This document shows positions 42,950-52,608 of a stretch of 64,000 nucleotides of DNA, one piece after another. Under the pieces are notes generated by a model. That model had not been told where the DNA came from. It was given only the letters and a program-made list of their open reading frames with translations, and ran no database searches. The stretch is from Melioribacter sp051488685. GTDB taxonomy: Bacteria > Bacteroidota > Ignavibacteria > Ignavibacteriales > Melioribacteraceae. The stretch is taken from NCBI RefSeq assembly GCF_051488685.1, contig NZ_JBPSEH010000001.1, forward strand, positions 682,001-746,000. Direction: 5' to 3'. Each line of letters begins with the position of its first letter. Positions within the stretch are counted from its first letter, which is position 1. The translations under genes and the position numbers were made by a program.

Positions 42950-45440
42950 GATTAAAAAAAATTCTGTGCATAGACTATCACGAGAACAACAAGGGGTAGT
43001 AAAATTATCTGAGGGAAAGCATATTGTATTTGCCCCGCCTGGTACAGGCAAAACAGAAATTTTAGCACATCGAATTAATTATGCGCTTGCTCATAATGTT
43101 AATCCAGAAGAGATGCTCTGCCTTACTTTTACCAATCGTGCTGCTAAAAATATGCAGACGCGTATTGAAAATTATAACGGAAGCCATTCAGTATTTGTTG
43201 GTAATCTTCACAGCTTTTCATATCGTTTTCTTATTAAAAATAAATTACTTCCACGCTACACTGCTTTAATGGACGAAGAAGATTCTTACCTTTTATTAAG
43301 AGAAGCTGTTGATAACTTACACTATAGACCTTATGGTGTGAAAAATTTTTATGAAAAATTATCCCTAATAAAAAATTATTTAAAACAGCGGAGTCTAAAT
43401 TTTCCAGAAAACTTAATTAAAATACCAAATGATTGTCTCGAACTCCTAAACGATACACCTATAGTTAAAAACATATGCGAGGAATATGAAAGATTAAAAG
43501 AAGAATCGGAATTAATTGATTTCGACGACTTACTAAATCTGGCTTACTGTCATTTGAGCAATGGCGGTCATAAAAAATATAAATGGATTCAAGTTGACGA
43601 AGCTCAGGATTTAAATCCTCTTCAGTTCAGAATTATTGAACTCCTTTCAGAGGATTCGGCACACGTCGTATATTTTGGCGATCGGGAACAGTCGATCTTC
43701 TCGTTCATGGGTGCCGACCTTGAAACCGTAAATAAATTGAGGAACAGTTGTACCTTACATACACTTACAAAAAATTATCGCTCGCCTGCTTACCTACTAA
43801 AAGTATTTGTGCAATATGCAAATTCTAATTTAAACCCAACCTGGGATAAAGAACCGCGTTCAATGTTAACCGGTATCAAAAATGAAAATGCCCTTAGAAT
43901 TTATCACGTCGATGGCCAACCTGGAGACGAAATTGATTTTATTGTAGAAAATCTTATTAAAAAAGCTAATATTAATAAAGAAGACAGAACAGCCATTCTT
44001 GTTCATTCAAACAAACGTGCTGAAGCCTTTTCTGAAGTTCTTTTACAGGAAAAAATTCCTCACTTCAAGATTTCTGGCTTCGACCTTTTCCGCAGACGTA
44101 CGATCAAAGATATCATGGCCTTTTTAAGCGTCCTCGAAAATAAATACGACCGTTTGTCGTGGAGTAGAATTTTTCACCTTTTTGCTAAAATAAGCACTTT
44201 AAAAGAATCCCGTTTATTCATCAACAAATTCTGGGAAAAAGGTCTTTTTCCCGATGATTTACTGGACTCAAAAATTTTTAGTACAAATTACTTGTCGAAA
44301 TTTCTATCAACAATTCAAAATCAGAGAGTGGTTGTTTTCGATACAGAGACTACCGGCTTAAATAAAAAAGAGGACGACATTATTCAAATAGCTGCAGTTG
44401 AACTTATTAACGGCTCAATAGGAAGAGAATTTTGTGTTTACATAAAAACTGATCTGCCACTGGAAGAATCCTCAAAAATTCATAATATTACGCGTGCAAT
44501 CCTCGATAAACAAGGACTTGATGCAGCCGAAGCCTTTAAAAAATTTAACGAGTTTGTTGATGGCGCCCCATTAATTGCCCACAATCTTGATTTCGACTAC
44601 GAGATTCTTTCTAATAACATAAAAAGAAAAGAGATTGAATTTAATATACCAGGAAAATTATTCGATACATTAAACGTAACAAGAAGAGTATTTCCAAAAT
44701 TAAATTCTTACAAACTCGCAGATTTAATAAAATACTTTTCGTTGGAAGGCATAAATTCTCATAATGCCCTGGATGATGTTAAAGCAACGGCATCTCTTAT
44801 AAAATTCTTAATTCCAGAAATAAAAAAGAAAATAAATGAGATCGAAGAATTTTTATTGTCACATAAAAGAACCATCGAAAAGTTACAAAGCAATTTTTCA
44901 CCTCTCTGGGAAATTTTTTATTCCAGCAACGACATTCTTGATTTACCTTATTTAATTAACTTGTTTTTAGAGTACTTAATGGATAATAATATTCTTGACA
45001 TGGAACAATTTGAAAAAGATAAACCCTATTTAGAAAAACTAATTAGACATATGAAATTAAATTGTAAAGAGTTACCAGTAAAAGAATTATTAAATAAATA
45101 TGTGCCTGAGTATAAATTATACAAAGAAGCCGATCTTATAACAGGAGAAGAAAAAATTATAGTTTCCACAATCCACAAAGCAAAAGGATTAGAATTCGAA
45201 AATGTAATTATTCCCGGTTGTATTAATGGCGTTTTTCCTTCTTTTTACTCGAGAACTAAAGAAGAAGAATTAGAAAATGCCAGGCTTTTATACGTTGCAT
45301 TAACCCGCTCGAAAAAAAATATAACTATCACCACATACTCAAAGTTTCTTTGCTATACTAAAACCCCATCTCGATATCTAAGAACTATAGAAAATCTGTT
45401 TGTAACCACAAAAGTGAATCATAAATATTATAAAATATGA
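42939..45440 (+). CDS. UvrD/Rep-type (SF1) helicase with an internal DEDDh 3'-5' exonuclease
   Basis: 833 residues from the ATG at 42939 (AGAGAGGG upstream). Helicase motifs in order: Walker A FAPPGTGKTE at about 30-39, FTNRAAKNM, Walker B WIQVDEAQDLNP at about 217, and TIHKAKGLEFENVIIPG plus YVALTRSKKN near the C-terminus (about 745 and 786). Between them, at about 463-625, lies a complete DnaQ-like exonuclease: FDTETTG, AHNLDFDYE and HNALDDVKAT supply the DEDDh residues. A processive unwinding nuclease for DNA repair or defence is likely. Its setting among CRISPR and signalling genes favours defence, but that is inference. Confidence 0.88.
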   Translation: MLTEIKKNSVHRLSREQQGVVKLSEGKHIVFAPPGTGKTEILAHRINYALAHNVNPEEMLCLTFTNRAAKNMQTRIENYNGSHSVFVGNLHSFSYRFLIKNKLLPRYTALMDEEDSYLLLREAVDNLHYRPYGVKNFYEKLSLIKNYLKQRSLNFPENLIKIPNDCLELLNDTPIVKNICEEYERLKEESELIDFDDLLNLAYCHLSNGGHKKYKWIQVDEAQDLNPLQFRIIELLSEDSAHVVYFGDREQSIFSFMGADLETVNKLRNSCTLHTLTKNYRSPAYLLKVFVQYANSNLNPTWDKEPRSMLTGIKNENALRIYHVDGQPGDEIDFIVENLIKKANINKEDRTAILVHSNKRAEAFSEVLLQEKIPHFKISGFDLFRRRTIKDIMAFLSVLENKYDRLSWSRIFHLFAKISTLKESRLFINKFWEKGLFPDDLLDSKIFSTNYLSKFLSTIQNQRVVVFDTETTGLNKKEDDIIQIAAVELINGSIGREFCVYIKTDLPLEESSKIHNITRAILDKQGLDAAEAFKKFNEFVDGAPLIAHNLDFDYEILSNNIKRKEIEFNIPGKLFDTLNVTRRVFPKLNSYKLADLIKYFSLEGINSHNALDDVKATASLIKFLIPEIKKKINEIEEFLLSHKRTIEKLQSNFSPLWEIFYSSNDILDLPYLINLFLEYLMDNNILDMEQFEKDKPYLEKLIRHMKLNCKELPVKELLNKYVPEYKLYKEADLITGEEKIIVSTIHKAKGLEFENVIIPGCINGVFPSFYSRTKEEELENARLLYVALTRSKKNITITTYSKFLCYTKTPSRYLRTIENLFVTTKVNHKYYKI

Positions 45441-45467
45441 TTACTCAAAAAAAATATAGAGGGCTTT

Positions 45468-46262
45468 ATGGAAACTACAATTAACTTAGAAAAAAACAAC
45501 GCGTTCCAACAAATTTATGACGAACTAAAATTTTCACTTTCTTCTTTAAGAAACTCGGAATTAAACTCAATCCTCATTGGCTTGCTTAAAGAATCTGCAG
45601 TAGACACATACGAAAACAAGAAGACTATAGTCAATAAAATATATAAAAAGACAAGCGAGAAGATAAATAAATATAAAGAAGCTACTTTTAAAGTTGCCTT
45701 TAAGGAAGATCTACTAAAATTAAAAACTTTTCTTAAGAATGCGCCAGAGAATATATCAAAAATAATCAACAGCATAAAGAAAATGAGTAAAGAAGAAAAA
45801 ATCGATTTAATAATTTCTTATCTTTTTGCTCTTACAATTTTTTTAGTTGCTGCGGGAGGAACCGACATTGAAGGTGGTATTCCTGATCTCGATATTACAA
45901 TTGGAGGGATTGGAATGCATCGAAGTTTATTTTTCCATTCTATATTGGTTGGCATTACTTTTGAATTTACAATGAGATTTTGTTACAAAATTGTGCAGTT
46001 GGTGATTGAAAACTTGCCAGAAGATCATCATAAAATTTGGGACAAAATAAAATTATTTATCGATAAGAATAAGAATTTATCAATTGCGGCACTCTGGCTT
46101 GGGATATCTGTGCATTTAATTAAAGATACTGGCATCGTTACTGGAAACTTCAAACCTTATGCCGACCTACCAATCAGTTTGAAAACAATGCATCATAAAA
46201 TTATTTTAACAGCAAACGGTGTTGGCTCTTCAATTATTGGAATAGAAAACTTACATAAATAG
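45468..46262 (+). CDS. YdjM-like (DUF457) membrane-bound putative metal-dependent hydrolase
   Basis: 264 residues. The N-terminal 110 residues are helical and soluble. Then a membrane domain has the family residues in GGIPDLDITIGGIGMHRSLF (Asp, His) followed by FHSILVG (His) and later GISVHLIKDTG (His, Asp). YdjM relatives are inner-membrane proteins; enzymatic activity is predicted, not shown. A GGG lies before the ATG. It is 27 bases after the helicase gene and 9 bases before the Csx20-like gene, which suggests one transcript. Confidence 0.6.
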   Translation: METTINLEKNNAFQQIYDELKFSLSSLRNSELNSILIGLLKESAVDTYENKKTIVNKIYKKTSEKINKYKEATFKVAFKEDLLKLKTFLKNAPENISKIINSIKKMSKEEKIDLIISYLFALTIFLVAAGGTDIEGGIPDLDITIGGIGMHRSLFFHSILVGITFEFTMRFCYKIVQLVIENLPEDHHKIWDKIKLFIDKNKNLSIAALWLGISVHLIKDTGIVTGNFKPYADLPISLKTMHHKIILTANGVGSSIIGIENLHK

Positions 46263-46271
46263 AGGTACTCA

Positions 46272-46640
46272 ATGCTTATCAATTTATCTAATCATCCTTT
46301 TGAACGCTGGAGTGAAAATCAAAAAAAGATTGCTGAAAGTAATTTCGGAAAAGTTATAGACATTCCGTTTCCAGAAATTCCACCAGAAAGCAGTCTGGAA
46401 TATGTAACTAAATTAGCTGAAGAATATATGACCAAAATCGAAGATTTGATTAATCAAAACAGACCGGATTATTATGCTGTTCACATTATGGGAGAACTAA
46501 CGTTTGTTTATGTAATTGTAAATAAATTAAAAGAAAAAAATATACCCGCCGTTGCTTCTACAACTAAACGAGAGGTTGTTGATACACCGGAAGGGAAATT
46601 ATCAAAGTTTAATTTTACCCGTTTCAGAAACTATTTTTAA
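46272..46640 (+). CDS. Csx20-like protein, putative cOA ring nuclease
   Basis: The 122-residue single-domain protein starts MLINLSNHPFERWSENQKK, then AVHIMGELTFVYVIVNKL (about residues 68-85), and ends ASTTKREVVDTPEGK followed by NFTRFRNYF. The G-[DE] turn, the TTKREVV segment and the F-x-x-RFR-x-Y end are like Csx20 as I remember it, one of the small ring nucleases that degrade cyclic tetra-adenylate. I cannot align it here. If right, it switches off the Cmr signal although it lies 8 kb past cas2. GAGG lies 7 bases before the ATG. Confidence 0.6.
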   Translation: MLINLSNHPFERWSENQKKIAESNFGKVIDIPFPEIPPESSLEYVTKLAEEYMTKIEDLINQNRPDYYAVHIMGELTFVYVIVNKLKEKNIPAVASTTKREVVDTPEGKLSKFNFTRFRNYF

Positions 46641-46735
46641 TTTACTGAACGGAACGAGGCATAAAGCCTAAAAAATTTCCTCCTGTTGTTAAATTATCTT
46701 CTATCTTTGCAGTTGTAAAATCGGGAAATTAAAAA

Positions 46736-47650
46736 GTGTCGAAGTTAGGAATAGCATTGGGAGGCGGAGGGGCGCGTGGTCTTGCGCATATTGGTGTACT
46801 TAGAGTGCTCGAAAAAAGAAAAATTAAAATTCACGCCATTACCGGCTGTAGCATGGGTGCAATAATCGGGGGACTTTATGCCTATTACGGAAATATTAAC
46901 GATGTTGAAAAGTTTATATACAATGTTCTTAACAATCCTCGCTTCAAAGAACTTGGCATATCAAAATTAGGCGATTCAAAGAATGCTCTTAACAGAAACT
47001 TTATGGAACAACTTTTTGATTTTATCGAAGTTCGTTTGAAAGCTTTTAAATCCCTTACGAGTTTATCTTACTTCGAAGAAGAAGAAACAGAAGAGCTGTT
47101 CCAGATTATTCCCGATGTTCCAATTGAAAGTATGAAAATTAAATTTTCTGCGGTTGCTACCGATTTAATTTCAGGCGAAGAAATCAATTTTACAAGCGGT
47201 TCATTAAGAACGGCAATAAGAGCCAGCTCGGCAATTCCTGGAATTTTTCCTCCTGTCAAGTATAAAAACTATTTATTGGTTGACGGCTATACTTCTGAGA
47301 CCGTCCCAGCCACAAAGTTGAAAATATTAGGAGCCGACCGTATCCTGGCTGTGGATGTTATGAGAAAATTAAAACACTCAAAAGCACCTGAAAACATTAT
47401 CGACCTCCTTTATCGTACTGAAGATATTACTGCTTACCATCTGGCTCTGTTAAAATTAAAGGAAGCCGATCTCATAATTCATCCTGATATAAAAAATTTA
47501 TCGTGGGCTGATTTTGAACATGCCGATGAAATTATTAAAGCAGGAGAACTCGCCGCAATCGAAAACCTATACGAAATAAAAAAACTCGTCAACCGTTTTC
47601 CAGTCACTCTCTGGTTTTTCAAACTGATGAGATATTTGAGGAGAGTCTAA
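46736..47650 (+). CDS. patatin-like phospholipase
   Basis: The 304-residue protein has the patatin catalytic set: oxyanion loop GGGGARGLAHIGVLRVL (residues 8-24), nucleophile Ser in GCSMGAIIGG (about 38-47) and the dyad Asp in LLVDGYTSETVP. A cytoplasmic or membrane-associated lipid acyl hydrolase of the RssA/YlbK kind. The start is GTG. TATCTTTG at 46702-46709 resembles a Bacteroidota -7 promoter element. Although it follows the CRISPR island, no CARF or CBASS partner is fused or adjacent, so I read it as housekeeping. Confidence 0.9.
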   Translation: MSKLGIALGGGGARGLAHIGVLRVLEKRKIKIHAITGCSMGAIIGGLYAYYGNINDVEKFIYNVLNNPRFKELGISKLGDSKNALNRNFMEQLFDFIEVRLKAFKSLTSLSYFEEEETEELFQIIPDVPIESMKIKFSAVATDLISGEEINFTSGSLRTAIRASSAIPGIFPPVKYKNYLLVDGYTSETVPATKLKILGADRILAVDVMRKLKHSKAPENIIDLLYRTEDITAYHLALLKLKEADLIIHPDIKNLSWADFEHADEIIKAGELAAIENLYEIKKLVNRFPVTLWFFKLMRYLRRV

Positions 47651-47723
47651 ACTTACCTCAGTGCTTCCCCTTTCGAATCAATTTTCCCGATGTAGCATCT
47701 AACCAAATAAAAAATTATAAAAA

Positions 47724-49586
47724 ATGGCACTCCCTGAATTCAGAAACAGATTAATTATGTCGGCCGTCAAAACTGGCTATGGAGACGGCAGTGGTAAAAT
47801 AACAGAAAGACACATCGCTTTCTGGGAAAGGCGTTCCCGTCATGTTGCAGCGGTTATCTTCGAACCGTTTTATATTGACCGCAGAGTTAGAGAACTTCCT
47901 ACTCAAATAGGGATCGATTCCGACGATAAAATAGAGGGACACAAAAAATTAGTAGATACAATCCATAAAAATGGTGCACTTGCAATTGCACACATCAATC
48001 ATCCCGGCAGAATGGCAAATCCAAAACTCGAAGGAAACATCTTTCTTTCTGCTTCAGAAATTGAATGCCCAAACGGCGGCAAAAAGCCAAAAGAAATGAC
48101 AATAGATGATATTAATTCAGTAGAGAATCAATACATACAGGCTGCCATTCGTGCTAAAAATGCGGGCTATGATTTAATAGAACTTCAGTTTGGACTTGGC
48201 TATCTGATTGCACAATTCATCTCTCCAGATTCAAACAAAAGAGTAGATCAATACGGCGGTAGTTTTGAAAATCGTCTCCGTTTTGGTATAGAAATATTGA
48301 GAAGAATTAAAGAAGAAACCGGCCTGCCTGTAATTGTTCGGCTGAGCGGTGATGAGATGTACGACGGCGGAATTTCGATTGAAGAGACCATTAGAATAGC
48401 AAAAACGCTGGAGAATAAAAAAGTTGATGCCCTTCATGTCACTTCTGGTAATGTTTGTATGAGCCCACCGTGGTATTATCAACATCACTTCATTCCAAAA
48501 GGAAAAAATTGGGAGCTTTCAAAAAAAATTAAAGAAGCTGTTTCAGTTCCTGTTATTGCCGTTGGGCAGATTAACGAGCCGGAAGATATCGACACAATTT
48601 TTAATTCCGGTTCTGCCGATTATGTGGCAATAGGGCGTGCTCTTATAGCCGACCCCGATTTCGCGGGTAAATATTTAAAACTACTTGACGAACGAATCCG
48701 CCCGTGCAGTTCTTGTTTAACTGGTTGCTTGGGTAGAATAAAGATTGGCAAAACTTTGCAATGTGAAATCAATCCGACGGTAGGAAGGGAACTGGAAGAT
48801 ATTGTTCCTTCTACAACGAAAAAGAATTATGCGGTTGTTGGAGGCGGCCTGGCAGGTATGGAAGCTGCTCTCACTTTGGCAAAAAGAGGTCACAATGTAA
48901 CTTTGTTCGAAAAGGAAAAACTCGGCGGTCAATTTAATTATGCTCCGCTGCCACCAGGCAAAATTTCATTAAATAAGCAAATCAATTTTTATATCGAAGA
49001 AATTAACGATAGTAATGTTAAGGTAATATACAAAGAGGCAACTCCCGAAGATTTGATCGGAAAATTTGATGGGGTTTTAATTGCCACCGGTTCCAGACCT
49101 TTTATTCCGAAAATTGAGGGGATGAAAAAATACAATTGGGCAGAAATAATGTTAGACCCTCCGCACAATAAAAATGTACTCATTATTGGTGGTGGCTCGA
49201 TCGGAGTTGAAATAGCATCGGCACTCGTCGACAATAACAACAATGTTACAATAGTCGAAATGCTCGACGAAATTGCCCGCGACATGGAATTAATAACCAG
49301 AAAATTGAATTTAAATAAGCTCAACAAAGCGGGAGTTAAAATTATAACAGACTCGAAGGTAACGAGTTGTTCTAAAGATGAAGTCCGCATCTCAAATAAA
49401 AACGGCACAGAAACCGTGCTTAAGAACATCGATTTATGTGTTGTAGCTGCAGGCATGATACCCGATAGATCGCTTGTAGAAAAGCTCGATGGAAAAATCC
49501 CTTATTACATAATTGGAGATGCCGAAAAAGTAGGTGATGCTGTTTCTGCTATACAAAGTGGCTACTTTACTGCAAAAGAACTTTAA
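47724..49586 (+). CDS. FMN/4Fe-4S/FAD oxidoreductase, old yellow enzyme family (2,4-dienoyl-CoA reductase-like)
   Basis: 620 residues. The N-terminal TIM barrel (about 1-335) binds FMN: HINHPGRM, GYDLIELQFG and DYVAIGRALIADPDF. A cluster motif CSSCLTGC plus a later Cys (about 333-355) binds 4Fe-4S. A nucleotide domain follows with GGGLAGMEAALTLAKRGH for FAD and GGGSIGVEIASAL for NAD(P)H. This is the layout of FadH and trimethylamine dehydrogenase relatives; the substrate, probably an unsaturated acyl-CoA or enone, cannot be fixed. Confidence 0.9.
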   Translation: MALPEFRNRLIMSAVKTGYGDGSGKITERHIAFWERRSRHVAAVIFEPFYIDRRVRELPTQIGIDSDDKIEGHKKLVDTIHKNGALAIAHINHPGRMANPKLEGNIFLSASEIECPNGGKKPKEMTIDDINSVENQYIQAAIRAKNAGYDLIELQFGLGYLIAQFISPDSNKRVDQYGGSFENRLRFGIEILRRIKEETGLPVIVRLSGDEMYDGGISIEETIRIAKTLENKKVDALHVTSGNVCMSPPWYYQHHFIPKGKNWELSKKIKEAVSVPVIAVGQINEPEDIDTIFNSGSADYVAIGRALIADPDFAGKYLKLLDERIRPCSSCLTGCLGRIKIGKTLQCEINPTVGRELEDIVPSTTKKNYAVVGGGLAGMEAALTLAKRGHNVTLFEKEKLGGQFNYAPLPPGKISLNKQINFYIEEINDSNVKVIYKEATPEDLIGKFDGVLIATGSRPFIPKIEGMKKYNWAEIMLDPPHNKNVLIIGGGSIGVEIASALVDNNNNVTIVEMLDEIARDMELITRKLNLNKLNKAGVKIITDSKVTSCSKDEVRISNKNGTETVLKNIDLCVVAAGMIPDRSLVEKLDGKIPYYIIGDAEKVGDAVSAIQSGYFTAKEL

Positions 49587-49952
49587 ACAGGAAGTGATAG
49601 ATAATTCATTAAAACTGGTGTATTTTCTTCGGTAAACCAGGTGGAAAAAAGATTTATTACGCTCTTCATTTTACTTTTATGAATACGATAAGAATAGGCA
49701 TGTAAGCTCTGTCAATAAACTATAGAATCCAGGCGAAAAGAAATTGCAAAATTATTTGAAATGGAAAAGCAACTTTTATTGTAGAAAATTTTTTCCTCAT
49801 GCGTTTGAAACTATTAACACACCCAACAGCAATGTGTCAATGCAATGGAAATATAGTTTAAAGTGGGAGTAGAAAAATTATTATATGGAACAGTCGATTA
49901 TATAAAGTAACAAACGGCAAAAATGAGCGTTGGTTAATAAAAAAAGACTACG
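49587..49952. other. intergenic, nothing recognised
   Basis: 366 bases with no frame, hairpin terminator or RNA gene that I can see. Confidence 0.45.
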
Positions 49953-51209
49953 ATGCAAAAGATAATTGACACAGCACATCCTGTTACTTACCAAAAAAGA
50001 AACTTTTTTTCCCTCATATGGCATGCATTCTGGTTAGCACTGGCAGAAACTTTTGCAGATAAAAACACAATACTTCCGGCGTTAATACTTTATGCTGGAG
50101 GTACTCAAACAGATGTTGGATATCTTACTTCGATTATGATTGGGGTGCCGTTGTTATCTCAGTTATTCTTTGCAATTCTTCTTAGAGACAAACCACACAA
50201 AAAGAATTTTCTTCTTGCTGCCATTTATTTAAGAGTTATTGCCTTTGCAGGCGCTGCTTATTCTATTTTTCTTATTGGACAAATTTCAACGACCTCTTTT
50301 ATTTATTTTTTACTTTTCTGGATGTTTCTTTTTTCAGTAAGCGGTGCTTTTGCGGGAATTTCTTACGGCGATATTGTAGGCAAAAGTTTTGAGAATTCAA
50401 TACGTAAAAAATTCTTTGCCTTTAAACAATTTTTTACAGGGATCGGTATTCTCTTTTCAGCCTTCCTGGCAAAATATTTATTGAACGGGATTGAATTCCC
50501 GCGTAATTATCAGGTTGCCTTCTTCAGTGCAGCTTCTTTTCTTTTTATTGCATCATTCGGCTTCTGGATGATTAATGAGAAAGCTTCTCAATTAATAATA
50601 AAAAAAGAAAAATTATTAGGAATAATCACTCGTGAAATAAAAGACAGCAAAACCTTACGCCAGCTAATATTAATTTCCAATCTCGCCGGTGTTTCATTTG
50701 TCACGCTCCCTTTTTTAATTGGATATATAAAGGAATCCATTCCAATAACAAAATTAGAAGTTGGGAATTTTCTACTTATACAGATTTCAGGAATGATTGC
50801 TTCCAGCTTAATTTGGAAAAAAGTAGTACACCGTTATTCATACAAGGGAATGATGAGAATTAGTATACCGCTACTTGCTTCTATTCCCCTCTTATCTTTA
50901 TTAATTAACTCGATAATGTTGTTTTATGTTTTGTTTTTCATAATCGGGGGAGCCATCGGTTCATGGAAGATAATACAGGAGGGTGCAATTATTGAAATTT
51001 CGAATGAAGAAAACAGAACCCTCTATCTTGGATTGTTTGGAACACTTAATTTATCTTTAATTATAGCGCCCCTCTTTATCGGCACAATCATAAACTATAT
51101 CGACATTTCATATATCTTTGTTACATCAGCGATCCTCACACTAATTTCATTTTTTATTATAAAAAAGATTGTGTGTCCAATAGACTTAAAAATTAATTTA
51201 TCTATATAG
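49953..51209 (+). CDS. MFS-type transporter
   Basis: The 418-residue protein has about twelve hydrophobic segments and a central basic loop (about residues 210-230), the layout of the major facilitator superfamily. The N-terminus LALAETFADKNTILPALILYAGG and the GTQTDVGYLTSIM loop resemble MFS members of this phylum that lack an assigned substrate. No Shine-Dalgarno is evident before the ATG. It is 100 bases upstream of the antiporter gene. Confidence 0.82.
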   Translation: MQKIIDTAHPVTYQKRNFFSLIWHAFWLALAETFADKNTILPALILYAGGTQTDVGYLTSIMIGVPLLSQLFFAILLRDKPHKKNFLLAAIYLRVIAFAGAAYSIFLIGQISTTSFIYFLLFWMFLFSVSGAFAGISYGDIVGKSFENSIRKKFFAFKQFFTGIGILFSAFLAKYLLNGIEFPRNYQVAFFSAASFLFIASFGFWMINEKASQLIIKKEKLLGIITREIKDSKTLRQLILISNLAGVSFVTLPFLIGYIKESIPITKLEVGNFLLIQISGMIASSLIWKKVVHRYSYKGMMRISIPLLASIPLLSLLINSIMLFYVLFFIIGGAIGSWKIIQEGAIIEISNEENRTLYLGLFGTLNLSLIIAPLFIGTIINYIDISYIFVTSAILTLISFFIIKKIVCPIDLKINLSI

Positions 51210-51309
51210 TTTTACATTAATAAGTATGATAAAAACCAACAAAAATTTGATATAATCGTCCGAAAATGATAGTTTTGCATAATTTTATTCAACAAAACTG
51301 GTTATAATT

Positions 51310-52608
51310 ATGGAAGCTCATGAAGTCACAATTCCACTAATAAGTATAATTCCATTTGTATTGATGCTTTTATCGATAGCAATATTCCCACTTTTCTGGG
51401 AACACTTCTGGGAAAAGAATCGGAATAAACTAATCGTTGCAATAATATTAAGCATTCCCGCAGTAATTTATTTACTCTCAGCCGGCTTTTCTCACGAGTT
51501 ATTTGAAATAATGGTTTTTGATTACATTCCATTTATAATATTGCTTGGCGCACTTTTTACAATTACTGGCGGAATTTACCTGTCGGGAGATATCGAAGCA
51601 ACTCCAAAGGTAAATTCTTTGTTTTTGGGAATTGGAGCAGTTCTGGCTTCGTTTATGGGGACGACTGGAGCCGCAATGCTTCTAATACGTCCAGTAATTC
51701 AGACTAACAAAGAAAGAGAATTCAAAGTACACACCATTCTATTTTTCATTGCAATAGTTGCCAATTGTGGTGGTCTTTTAACTCCATTAGGCGATCCACC
51801 TTTGTTCATGATGTATTTGCGTGGTGCTCCATTTACATGGTTCTTTAAACTAACTCCAGAGTGGCTGTTTGCCAATCTTTTATTAATCATTACTTATTTT
51901 ATTGTAGATAGTTATTATTACAAAAAGGAATCAAATCGATCGATTGTGAAAGATCGTACCAATATTAAACCGATCCGACTCGAAGGAAAATTGAATTTCT
52001 TCTGGCTTATTGGGGTGGTTCTTTCGGTTGCTTTTCTAAATGAACAGTATCTCCCCTTTATAGAAAAAAATGAATATTACAAATTCATCAGAGAAGCAGT
52101 AATAGTTGTAATGGCAATTCTTTCACTTCTTTTTACACCAAAGTTAACACGACAATCGAACAATTTCACATGGGAGCCAATAAAAGAAGTGGCATATCTC
52201 TTTCTGGGTATTTTCATTACAATGGTACCAGCACTCCTCTACCTGGAAACAAACGCCCATCAATTAGGTGTATCTCTGGCTCATCAATTTTATTATTATA
52301 CTGGTGCGCTCAGCAGTTTTCTGGATAATACTCCAACTGCAGTAACTTTTCATTCTCTTGCACTTGGTCTGGGCATAAAGACTGGTCAGCTCGTAGCTGG
52401 AATTCCAGAGGACCTTTTAAGAGCTATTTCAATTGGTGCTGTTTTATTTGGTAGCATGACTTATATTGGTAATGGGCCAAATTTCATGGTAAAAGCTGTT
52501 GCTGAAGAGAATAATATTAAAATGCCCAGCTTTTTTGCTTATATGTATAAATTTTCTTTGATAGTTCTTTTGCCAATATTTATACTAATTCAATTACTCT
52601 TCATCTAA
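51310..52608 (+). CDS. sodium:proton antiporter, NhaD/ion transporter superfamily
   Basis: The 432-residue membrane protein has eleven to twelve hydrophobic segments. It has the conserved pattern FMGTTGAAMLLIRPVIQ, NCGGLLTPLGDPPLFMMYL and SSFLDNTPTAVTFHSL, which are the paired re-entrant substrate loops of the IT superfamily (NhaD and CitMHS-like). It probably exchanges Na+ or another cation for protons in the inner membrane. Transcription ends at a hairpin that lies within the opposing gene. Confidence 0.87.
   Translation: MEAHEVTIPLISIIPFVLMLLSIAIFPLFWEHFWEKNRNKLIVAIILSIPAVIYLLSAGFSHELFEIMVFDYIPFIILLGALFTITGGIYLSGDIEATPKVNSLFLGIGAVLASFMGTTGAAMLLIRPVIQTNKEREFKVHTILFFIAIVANCGGLLTPLGDPPLFMMYLRGAPFTWFFKLTPEWLFANLLLIITYFIVDSYYYKKESNRSIVKDRTNIKPIRLEGKLNFFWLIGVVLSVAFLNEQYLPFIEKNEYYKFIREAVIVVMAILSLLFTPKLTRQSNNFTWEPIKEVAYLFLGIFITMVPALLYLETNAHQLGVSLAHQFYYYTGALSSFLDNTPTAVTFHSLALGLGIKTGQLVAGIPEDLLRAISIGAVLFGSMTYIGNGPNFMVKAVAEENNIKMPSFFAYMYKFSLIVLLPIFILIQLLFI

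Noticed and set aside
46736..47650. Patatin as a CBASS or CRISPR effector
   Set aside because: No cyclase, CARF or SAVED partner adjoins; sequence fits the general RssA/YlbK-like group, and it has its own likely promoter.
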